The notes below the pieces were generated by a model. It was not told the DNA's origin, did no database searches, and saw only the letters and a list, made by a program, of their open reading frames with translations. Made by a program: the position numbers and the translations under genes. Source: UBA6059 sp965227155 (GTDB lineage: Bacteria > Bacteroidota > Bacteroidia > Cytophagales > Cyclobacteriaceae). From it: 64,000 bases of DNA. The stretch spans positions 4,464,001-4,528,000 of the forward strand of contig OZ245731.1 in NCBI GenBank assembly GCA_965227155.1, in the 5' to 3' direction. Below are positions 27,677-33,903 of this stretch, piece after piece. Positions within the stretch are counted from its first letter, which is position 1. Each line of letters begins with the position of its first letter.

Positions 27677-27844
27677 ATGTATAAGACTAAAAAGTCCAAA
27701 TCTAATTTATGCTATGTAGAAATAGAGTTCATAGGTAGACAGTTTCGAATGCAGATATTACTGAGTTCATTAGCTTTTAAACATCTTTCAGTTTATGGGA
27801 TAATTTTATTTATAATTCAGAAGGTAATTGAAGGGGGATTATAA
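27677..27844 (+). CDS. Possible small hydrophobic protein, 55 aa
   Basis: An ATG at 27677 opens a 55-codon frame ending in TAA. It reads MYKTKKSKSNLCYVEIEF, then a basic middle and a hydrophobic C-terminal half (HLSVYGIILFIIQKVIEGG). No family is recognised. The frame sits in a very AT-rich stretch with no clear upstream ribosome site, so it may be chance. A 9-bp stem-loop follows 20 bp downstream. Confidence 0.2.
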   Translation: MYKTKKSKSNLCYVEIEFIGRQFRMQILLSSLAFKHLSVYGIILFIIQKVIEGGL

Positions 27845-27863
27845 CCCACATTACACTTAGGCA

Positions 27864-27911
27864 ATGGTAATAACTACAAAATCAGATTAAGCAATTGCTT
27901 GCTATTACCAT
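27864..27911. repeat. Inverted repeat with inner palindrome
   Basis: ATGGTAATA (27864-27872) and TATTACCAT (27903-27911) are exact complements. The interior holds the palindrome AAGCAATTGCTT. No T-run follows on either strand, so this does not look like a terminator. Function unknown. Confidence 0.4.
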
Positions 27912-27964
27912 CTTCTAAAGATTAAAGCACCATTTAACTCTAAATTAATCTATCCTCTGACTAG

Positions 27965-28013
27965 AAAAAAAAAGGATTGCGCAGGCCTGTTTAACGTCAG
28001 GCAATCACAATCC
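27965..28013 (-). terminator. Terminator of the two small paralogous genes
   Basis: On the minus strand a stem of GGATTG/CAATCC and GCCTG/CAGGC with internal mismatches is followed by about nine T residues. It lies 40 bp after the stop of the 70-aa protein gene. Confidence 0.75.
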
Positions 28014-28052
28014 ATAAAAGAAATAGTCTGCTAGATAGCTTTCAATATAAAG

Positions 28053-28265
28053 CTAGTTGTAAATACTCAGGTGCGCATCAGACGCTTCTGCACAGCTTTC
28101 TTCAAGAATCTCTTCAATTTCATCATTACAAAAACCCATCTCCTGACCGAGCCGGTAGATACGATTCATATTGATATTGGAAAGCTTATTATACTTGAGG
28201 TGACTTGAAATAAGGAATTTGAAGTCTTTGGCAGCATTTTCCTGGGCTCTGTGCATAAATATCAT
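28053..28265 (-). CDS. Small acidic helical protein, 70 aa (paralogue of its neighbour)
   Basis: A short soluble protein not matched to a named family. It begins MIFMHRAQENAAKDFKFLIS, with a possible alternative Met at 28256. It is mostly helical and ends in an acidic part with the motif MGFCNDEIEEILEESC. The upstream neighbour has MGFYPDQAEEIIDAC in the same place, so the two are homologous. Gap to the neighbour 21 bp, same strand, shared terminator downstream. A small regulatory or adaptor role is possible but nothing in the sequence fixes it. Confidence 0.6.
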   Translation of the reverse strand: MIFMHRAQENAAKDFKFLISSHLKYNKLSNINMNRIYRLGQEMGFCNDEIEEILEESCAEASDAHLSIYN

Positions 28266-28286
28266 GAGGCTAAACTTTTAAAGTGA

Positions 28287-28493
28287 TTAAATTGAATATG
28301 GATGTTGTCTTTGAAATTCATAGGTGCAGGCATCAATAATCTCTTCGGCCTGATCGGGATAAAATCCCATTTTAGCAGCTGTTAGCTTCAGCTTTTGCCG
28401 GGTATTGTCATTAATGGCCTGAACTGCCAGAGCCTGATATATTACATTTTCAAAACGGCTCCATCGATTGTCTGACATTTTATAGGTGATCAT
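28287..28493 (-). CDS. Small helical protein, 68 aa (paralogue of its neighbour)
   Basis: A short soluble protein, first gene of a two-gene unit. It begins MITYKMSDNRWSRFENVI, with an alternative Met at 28478. Its second half reads KLTAAKMGFYPDQAEEIIDA and aligns with the downstream 70-aa protein (MGF then two residues, D, EEI). No known domain. The start lies 78 bp from the start of a divergent gene, so the promoters face each other. Confidence 0.6.
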   Translation of the reverse strand: MITYKMSDNRWSRFENVIYQALAVQAINDNTRQKLKLTAAKMGFYPDQAEEIIDACTYEFQRQHPYSI

Positions 28494-28570
28494 AGTGTCA
28501 TTTCCTTAAATTGTTCACTACGAAGGTGCAGTGTTTTTATATGTGTATGTTTGATTTTTCGCCGTTTGGA

Positions 28571-29548
28571 ATGATTCGGCGATTTTTTGGTAGCAATCTG
28601 GCTTTATGTGGATTTACGCTATGGTTGGCTATGGCATTAGCATATACACAACCGGCAAAAGCACAAAACGAGGCAAATCCCTGGGCCATCAGAGCATTTG
28701 CCGGTGAGAAATTTCTCAACTTTCAGCTTTTGGATGCCAGTGACAATACGCTGGTGGATTTCAGGCCCGGTAATACCCATAATTTTGGAATAGGCTACTC
28801 GCAGGATCAGTTTGTTATTGACCTGGCCTACAGCCCTAATGTGGATAATAACAGCCCTACGACCCGATTTGATTTGCAATCGGCCTTACTGATCAATGGC
28901 AACTATGCCGACATCAGCATACAATCCTACAAGGGTTTTGCAGAAAGAAGTGCTCCTGAAAATATATTTCGCAACGATATCCTGGCTTTCAACAGTGGTA
29001 TCACCTATTTGAAATTTACCCGTAAATCTGCGGTGGACCTAAAAGGCTTAAAAACGGGAGAAGTCGCCAAAACCAGCAGCGGCAGTTGGTATTACGGCGG
29101 ATTTATCAATCATTTTCGGCTAAATGCGGATACACCACTGGTGGAAGAAAGCCAATCGAGAAGGTCATTGCGCATCAAAGAAATGCGCATTACCGGCCTG
29201 GGTATGGCTGGAGGTTATTTTCATCGCTTGTGGATTGCCAGGAAGATTTTTGTGCTCATGGCATTGGGCCCCGGCATTGGTCTGAATATGGGTAATACCA
29301 CTGCCGAAAGGCCCAGCGCCGTACCACTCGCTCCAGCGGTGAATTTCAGAGCACAAGGCGGTGCGGGCTACATTCACAAGCATTACTACCTGATCTTTCA
29401 GATCAGTTCCGCCGCAAACCTCAATCCCATAGATGAATCCAATGCCCTGATCATTGGACAGGGACAGATGAAACTGGCCTTTGGATGGAAGATTTTCGAC
29501 CGTACCAAAGTCAATGAAATCTTCGACCAGATTCTACCCCAGTATTAA
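28571..29548 (+). CDS. Predicted exported outer-membrane / beta-rich protein
   Basis: A frame open from 28511, but the Met at 28571 (MIRRFFGSNLALCGFTLW) gives a proper signal peptide with cleavage near AKAQ, so that start is preferred (325 residues). The mature part is rich in alternating-hydrophobic strands with NFGIGYSQDQFVIDLAYSP, GGYFHRLWIARKIFVLMALGPGIGLNMG and GAGYIHKHYYLIFQISSAA, as in DUF4421 or porin-like barrels. The family is tentative. It is a single gene. Confidence 0.65.
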   Translation: MIRRFFGSNLALCGFTLWLAMALAYTQPAKAQNEANPWAIRAFAGEKFLNFQLLDASDNTLVDFRPGNTHNFGIGYSQDQFVIDLAYSPNVDNNSPTTRFDLQSALLINGNYADISIQSYKGFAERSAPENIFRNDILAFNSGITYLKFTRKSAVDLKGLKTGEVAKTSSGSWYYGGFINHFRLNADTPLVEESQSRRSLRIKEMRITGLGMAGGYFHRLWIARKIFVLMALGPGIGLNMGNTTAERPSAVPLAPAVNFRAQGGAGYIHKHYYLIFQISSAANLNPIDESNALIIGQGQMKLAFGWKIFDRTKVNEIFDQILPQY

Positions 29549-29650
29549 CCTTGCTATACAAATTTGTTCCACCATTAACCTTAAATCCAGCTCACATAAA
29601 ACAATGCATTGTGCCTGCATATCGAAATACATCCCCACAATCTGCCTCCA

Positions 29651-29843
29651 TGGATTGTGTCCCCACAATCCATTTTATCTTTTGCCATTGGTTATATCAT
29701 GTTGCCGTGGATTGTGTCCTCACAATCCACTACTATACGCTCATTATATACTAATAGAATCAATGTCATTCTACTAAGATCAATTAACCTCATTTAACCA
29801 GGTAAGCCATCTCTGTTCCCATGGGTTATGTCCTAACAATCCA
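29651..29843. repeat. Three copies of a 22-bp palindromic repeat
   Basis: The perfect hairpin TGGATTGTG / CACAATCCA with a 4-base loop occurs at 29651-29672 (loop TCCC) and 29708-29729 (loop TCCT). A degenerate third copy is at 29822-29843 (TGGGTTATG / AACAATCCA, loop TCCT). A partial copy is near 29630. The intervals are non-coding. The gap 29549-29956 holds nothing else. They resemble a small family of interspersed palindromes. Confidence 0.6.
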
Positions 29844-29956
29844 TATTACTATATTTCACTTATTAAACACAATTGATACAATCCACCTTATTTATCCACT
29901 TAGACCAGCTCTCATTATGCAGCGACACAAGAACTCGCGCATCGAATCAGTATAAT

Positions 29957-31273
29957 CTATCGCTTTTCTTCAACCATCTCTCGTATCCATTCGATCACTA
30001 ACGCAGGTAGTTTCGGATCCCATTTACCTGGGTTACCGTGGTAACTATCATCAGGCGAATCATGGATGGTATTCCAATGGTCAAGGCCTGGGTATACATG
30101 CAAGCGATGGTCTTCATGACCTACCGCATCCAGCAGGTCCATGATCATTTCATTATCGGCATAAGACATAATCCAATCATGTTCTCCTCTCAGTATGCGT
30201 ATCGGAGCTTTCAGTGACGCCCATTGACTGGCAAAATCAAATGCCTGAACCTGCTGATAATACCGCAGTGGCCTGCCATACATATGATTCGGGCTATGGT
30301 ACATGTAGGGTTTAATGCCGGGTCTGGATTGCATTATCTCTGCATAAGACTTGCCTTCCACAAGCATCTCGTAATACAGAGGGATATAGAAATCTTTCAT
30401 CTTTTGTGCAATAGTGGCCGCATCATCCCCTTCCATCCTTTTTATTCTCCTTTCGATCTCCAGCATGTGCTCAAACCAACTTTTATAAAAAGTGCCGTCT
30501 GATACCACGCCGCTTAGTTCAAATTCATTGGCTAGCACGGGTGCCAGAGCACTCCCCATACTTGAGCCATAAACAACTACCCTGCTGGAATCAACATAAG
30601 GCTTAGCCAGCAAGCTCCGTAATGCTGCCCTGTAACCCTCCAGTTCGGTTATAAAATCTGTATCAGCACAGTCACCCTCGCTATCACCTACTCCTGCTTT
30701 CTCTACGCGCATCACTACAAATCCCTCAGCCTCTGCCAGCGCATTGAGCATTTTGACCCAGTTGCCTTGCCTTCCTGGATAGGCTTCAATAGAGCTGCAA
30801 CTCAGGCCCTGAACAATGAAAATAGCAGGAAATGGCCCGTCACCTTTCTCGGGTATGGTAGTAATCGTGCGTTGCTGCACACCATAATCGTTCACAACAG
30901 ATTCATATAGCGTCAGCTTATCTTTGTGCTGTTCCCTTGGAAGTGCCTCAAGCACAACATTTATGGTATGATGCACTGAGCCTCTTCTCACAAGCAAATG
31001 TGTAGGCTGGTCGCCTCTTAAAGCATAGTAAATACTGCTCCAATCCTCGGCACTGTCAGTGGTTCTTCCATTCACCTTCAGAATAATGTCACCGGGTAGT
31101 ACACCTGCCCGATCGAGGGGACTGCTTTCATCCACAGCATTGACCAATGCACCCGGTTTACCAGAAATATTTGAAATATCAGCTTGCCAGTTTGCCCTTC
31201 TTGCCAAATCCTGGGCCGTAAGGTTAAGCAATGGAAGTAACACCAATAATAAGATTCCTTTGAGTTTTAGCAT
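29957..31273 (-). CDS. PDZ domain-alpha/beta hydrolase fusion, exported
   Basis: A 438-residue protein with a signal peptide (cleavage near LTAQ). Residues about 30-100 form a PDZ domain: GALVNAVDESSPLDRAGVLPGDIILKVNG. The rest is an alpha/beta hydrolase with nucleophile elbow VVYGSSMGSALAP (Ser near 199), acid region RILRGEHDW and terminal His in GLDHWNTIH. An oxyanion-type VQGLSCSS stretch lies near 155. Substrate unknown; periplasmic location is inferred. Confidence 0.85.
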   Translation of the reverse strand: MLKLKGILLLVLLPLLNLTAQDLARRANWQADISNISGKPGALVNAVDESSPLDRAGVLPGDIILKVNGRTTDSAEDWSSIYYALRGDQPTHLLVRRGSVHHTINVVLEALPREQHKDKLTLYESVVNDYGVQQRTITTIPEKGDGPFPAIFIVQGLSCSSIEAYPGRQGNWVKMLNALAEAEGFVVMRVEKAGVGDSEGDCADTDFITELEGYRAALRSLLAKPYVDSSRVVVYGSSMGSALAPVLANEFELSGVVSDGTFYKSWFEHMLEIERRIKRMEGDDAATIAQKMKDFYIPLYYEMLVEGKSYAEIMQSRPGIKPYMYHSPNHMYGRPLRYYQQVQAFDFASQWASLKAPIRILRGEHDWIMSYADNEMIMDLLDAVGHEDHRLHVYPGLDHWNTIHDSPDDSYHGNPGKWDPKLPALVIEWIREMVEEKR

Positions 31274-31328
31274 TTTTTAGGATCGAAACTAGGAACCATT
31301 TTATTGCGTATGGTAAGATTTATGTAAG

Positions 31329-31345
31329 CATAGCTGCCAGCTATG
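31329..31345. promoter_or_regulatory. Palindrome upstream of the LytTR regulator gene
   Basis: CATAGCT (31329-31335) and AGCTATG (31339-31345) form a perfect inverted repeat with a 3-base spacer, 17 bp before the start codon of the LytTR gene. It is placed to act as an operator, perhaps for self-control. LytTR proteins usually bind direct repeats, so the link is uncertain. Confidence 0.35.
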
Positions 31346-31362
31346 TGAAATGATGGATAATT

Positions 31363-32115
31363 ATGACATCCCAAAAACCATTTTTTGACAGTCACTACCA
31401 TTTTTTAGGTAACCGCTTATTGACGCATGCATTGTTTTGGATGCTTTATTACTTGCTTTTCAGCCTCCTGTGGGCTGAAGATGGCAAATATTACCAGTCA
31501 TTTGGGCTGGAGCTGATCTTACTGCCACTCAGAATCCTCGCCAGCTACGGTGTAATCTACTATCTACTCCCAAAATACCTGACCAGACAAAGAGAATCAG
31601 CCTTTTTAATGGGCTACCTGGTCATTGTCACTATTGCCGGAATCTGTCAGCGCCTCATCAATCATTATTACTACGAATTACTTTGGCAGAATACAGCTGG
31701 TGGCCTTTGGCAATTTTGGCCATTCGTTAAGGCGATCGTGCTCATCAATACCACAGTCATGTTCATCACTGCATTAAAGATCTTTCAGCTGTGGCGGCTT
31801 GAGCAATACAAGCATGATGATCATGAATGGCTAAACATCAGGGCAGATAAAAGAAACTTCAGAATCGCTCCGGCTGAAATTCAATACATTGAAGCCCTTG
31901 GCAATTATGTAACCTATTACCTTGAAAATGGACAAAAGCTTATCAGCTACCAGACATTGAAAGAAGTTAACAATACGCTACCCGAAAATTTTGAACGCAT
32001 CCATAAGTCATTCATCATCAACAAAAACCACGTAAGATCGTACTCCAACGAAAATGTAGAAATAGGCAACCGACTCCTACCCATTGGTAAGAGCATTGTG
32101 GTTGACTTTTCCTAA
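31363..32115 (+). CDS. Membrane-anchored LytTR family transcriptional regulator
   Basis: A 250-residue protein. Residues about 15-145 hold four hydrophobic segments (LLTHALFWMLYYLLFSLLW, ILLPLRILASYGVIYYLLP, FLMGYLVIVTIAGI, AIVLINTTVMFITALKIF). Residues about 160-250 form a LytTR DNA-binding domain with FRIAPAEIQYIEALGNYV, KLISYQTLKEV, LPENFERIHKSFIINKNHV and LPIGKS. No receiver domain is present, so signal input should come through the membrane part. No obvious kinase partner is adjacent. Confidence 0.92.
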   Translation: MTSQKPFFDSHYHFLGNRLLTHALFWMLYYLLFSLLWAEDGKYYQSFGLELILLPLRILASYGVIYYLLPKYLTRQRESAFLMGYLVIVTIAGICQRLINHYYYELLWQNTAGGLWQFWPFVKAIVLINTTVMFITALKIFQLWRLEQYKHDDHEWLNIRADKRNFRIAPAEIQYIEALGNYVTYYLENGQKLISYQTLKEVNNTLPENFERIHKSFIINKNHVRSYSNENVEIGNRLLPIGKSIVVDFS

Positions 32116-32119
32116 TTCA

Positions 32120-32314
32120 TCAAATTTCATCTTCAAAAATATCCTCTATGGCCCTGCCGAAAAGCCTTGAAAGCTTAAAGGCCAAGGGCAAACTGGGATC
32201 AAACTTACCTTTCTCAATGGCATTTACCGTTTGCCGTGAAACTCCCAATGACTCAGCAAGCATTGCCTGGGTCATGTCTCTTTCTGCCCGCAGTACTTTG
32301 ATCCGGTTTTTCAT
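32120..32314 (-). CDS. XRE family helix-turn-helix regulator, 64 aa
   Basis: A minimal Cro/CI-type repressor: MKNRIKVLRAERDMTQAMLA, then LGVSRQTVNAIEKGKFDPSLPLAFKLSRLF as the HTH core and GRAIEDIFEDE at the end. It matches the YozG-like group that is almost always encoded next to a small DUF2178-like membrane protein, which is the case here: the stop of the upstream gene and this start overlap by 4 bp (32311-32314). It probably represses its own operon through the repeats at 32720-32814. Confidence 0.92.
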   Translation of the reverse strand: MKNRIKVLRAERDMTQAMLAESLGVSRQTVNAIEKGKFDPSLPLAFKLSRLFGRAIEDIFEDEI

Positions 32315-32712
32315 AGGTATTTATTTCTTATCAATACCAGGCTAACCAGATAAGTAAGAGAGGTAAATATCACCAAAAAGCCGATTTCAGCATCAAATCC
32401 AATAACATCGGTGATATCCAACAAGCTAAAGGCCAGACCGCCTACAATGGTAGCGCCCAGGGCGATAGCCATTGCTTCCAGTTGAATCTTCCGCTGCAAT
32501 TCATCCAGATTGTTCAGAAAATGTATGTTGATAATAATCATTTTAATGCCCAAACCCACATTCAATAAAATGGCTGCCAGGGTGAGCAACAATTCTTCCC
32601 CCCAGATAAATTTGGGGCCAAAAGTGGCAATGGCAACGGAAAAGGTCCAGAAGAATGTCCAGATAGCAAGACTTTTGGTACTGCTTTGTAAACTACTTTG
32701 ATGTGCTGTCAT
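32311..32712 (-). CDS. Small membrane protein paired with XRE regulator
   Basis: A 133-residue protein with four hydrophobic segments (ATWTFFWTFSVAIATFG-like region, LLLTLAAILLNVGLGIKMIII, AIALGATIVGGLAFSLL, IGFLVIFTSLTYLVSLVLI) and a short DELQRKIQLEAMAIALG loop typical of proteins encoded with YozG-like regulators. Function unknown; it may sense membrane state or be regulated by its partner. First gene of a two-gene unit. Confidence 0.75.
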   Translation of the reverse strand: MTAHQSSLQSSTKSLAIWTFFWTFSVAIATFGPKFIWGEELLLTLAAILLNVGLGIKMIIINIHFLNNLDELQRKIQLEAMAIALGATIVGGLAFSLLDITDVIGFDAEIGFLVIFTSLTYLVSLVLIRNKYL

Positions 32713-32719
32713 AGTAAAC

Positions 32720-32814
32720 TTTGTTTGATTTAATGTAAACTAAACTTGACACAAATATACAAGATCAAATTGAAATGTAAAGTCTATTTTACTTTTTGTT
32801 TAGTTTGTTTGATA
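32720..32814. promoter_or_regulatory. Divergent promoter/operator region between membrane protein and dehydrogenase genes
   Basis: AAACTAAAC (32737-32745) and GTTTAGTTT (32798-32806) form a perfect inverted repeat 52 bp apart, and TTTGTTTGAT occurs twice as a direct repeat near 32720 and 32805. On the minus strand, TATATTTG (complement of 32752-32759) fits the Bacteroidetes -7 box TAnnTTTG and would serve the membrane protein-XRE operon. The repeats are candidate binding sites of the XRE regulator. Confidence 0.45.
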
Positions 32815-32833
32815 AATTAATGATATTGATGGG

Positions 32834-33796
32834 ATGAAAGCTGCTCAACGATTTGCATATGGAGGCCCTGAAGTAATCCAGATCAACGATATACCCATTC
32901 CAGAGCCCAGGTCTAATGAGGTAAGGATTAAAGTGATGTCCACCACAGTAAACAGGACAGACTGTGCTTTGCTGACCGCAAAACCAATAATTATGCAAGC
33001 CATTACGGGCATTATGGCTCCAAGATCCCCTGCTATCGGCACTGACTTTGCAGGAGTGATAGATGCCATAGGCTCTAAGGCAAGCCATTTTAAATTGGGT
33101 GATCGGGTCTGGGGGTTTTACGATAATGGCCTGGGCTCACATGCAGAATATTTTTGCATGGATAAGAAAAAGCCTATGGCTATTCTATCGGATAATATCA
33201 GCTTTACGGATGCTGCGGCAAGCATTGAAGGTGCCCATTATGCATTAAACTTTTTGCGATTTTTGAAATTAAAAAAGGGAGCAAAAGTGATGGTCAATGG
33301 TGGCACAGGTGCCATCGGTTCCGCATTGATTCAGCTACTGGCAGTGGAAGGATGCGAAATTACCGCGACTTGTAGATCGGCGCATTTTAATCAGGTGAAA
33401 AAGCTTGGCGCTCACAACCTTATCAATTATGAAACAGAAGATTTTACGAAAACGGATGATCAGTTCGAATATGTGCTGGATGCTGTCGGGAAAAGCACTT
33501 TCGCGCAATGCAAGAAAATCCTCTCTCCTACAGGAACCTATATTTCATCTGAATTGGGTCCATGGGCTCAAAATCCACTGTTGTCTTTAACTACCGCACT
33601 GGGCAAAAGCAGGAAAGTGAAGTTTCCAATACCACTGGATATTCCTAATAGCCTAAGTAAAATTGGAGCACTGCTGTCTGCCAACCGCTATGCACCGCTT
33701 GTTGAAAAGACCTTTCCGTTAGACGACATTCAATCTGCCTATGCTCATGCTATTTCCGGCAAAAAGGTTGGTAGTTTATTAATTAAAATAACATAA
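32834..33796 (+). CDS. Zinc-independent alcohol dehydrogenase / quinone oxidoreductase-like protein (MDR)
   Basis: A 320-residue cytosolic NAD(P)-binding medium-chain dehydrogenase: N-terminal GroES-like part with FAYGGPEVIQI, VNRTDCALL, IGTDFAGVIDAIGS and DRVWGFYDNG, and a Rossmann part with the AMVNGGTGAIGSALIQL-type motif (here VMVNGGTGAIGSALIQLL near 156). The structural zinc cysteines are absent, as in zeta-crystallin-like members. The substrate (quinone, enoyl or aldehyde) cannot be told. It is divergent from the XRE operon. Confidence 0.92.
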   Translation: MKAAQRFAYGGPEVIQINDIPIPEPRSNEVRIKVMSTTVNRTDCALLTAKPIIMQAITGIMAPRSPAIGTDFAGVIDAIGSKASHFKLGDRVWGFYDNGLGSHAEYFCMDKKKPMAILSDNISFTDAAASIEGAHYALNFLRFLKLKKGAKVMVNGGTGAIGSALIQLLAVEGCEITATCRSAHFNQVKKLGAHNLINYETEDFTKTDDQFEYVLDAVGKSTFAQCKKILSPTGTYISSELGPWAQNPLLSLTTALGKSRKVKFPIPLDIPNSLSKIGALLSANRYAPLVEKTFPLDDIQSAYAHAISGKKVGSLLIKIT

Positions 33797-33878
33797 AGCT
33801 TTGATTAGATGGAGTTTAAATAGTTTTTAGAGAGCATGATATTTAAATATGAGATGAATGTGAACTGCAATAAATCAT

Positions 33879-33886
33879 TATATTTG
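33879..33886 (+). promoter_or_regulatory. Possible -7 promoter box of the TPR-kinase gene
   Basis: TATATTTG matches the Bacteroidetes vegetative -7 consensus TAnnTTTG and ends 17 bp before the start codon at 33904. No clear -33 TTG was found at the right distance. Confidence 0.35.
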
Positions 33887-33903
33887 ATGCAGAACCATTA
33901 CAC

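Noticed and set aside
29481..29797. Overlapping plus-strand frames of 62-98 aa around the palindromic repeats
   Set aside because: Their peptides are translations of the repeated hairpins and of the preceding gene in another frame.
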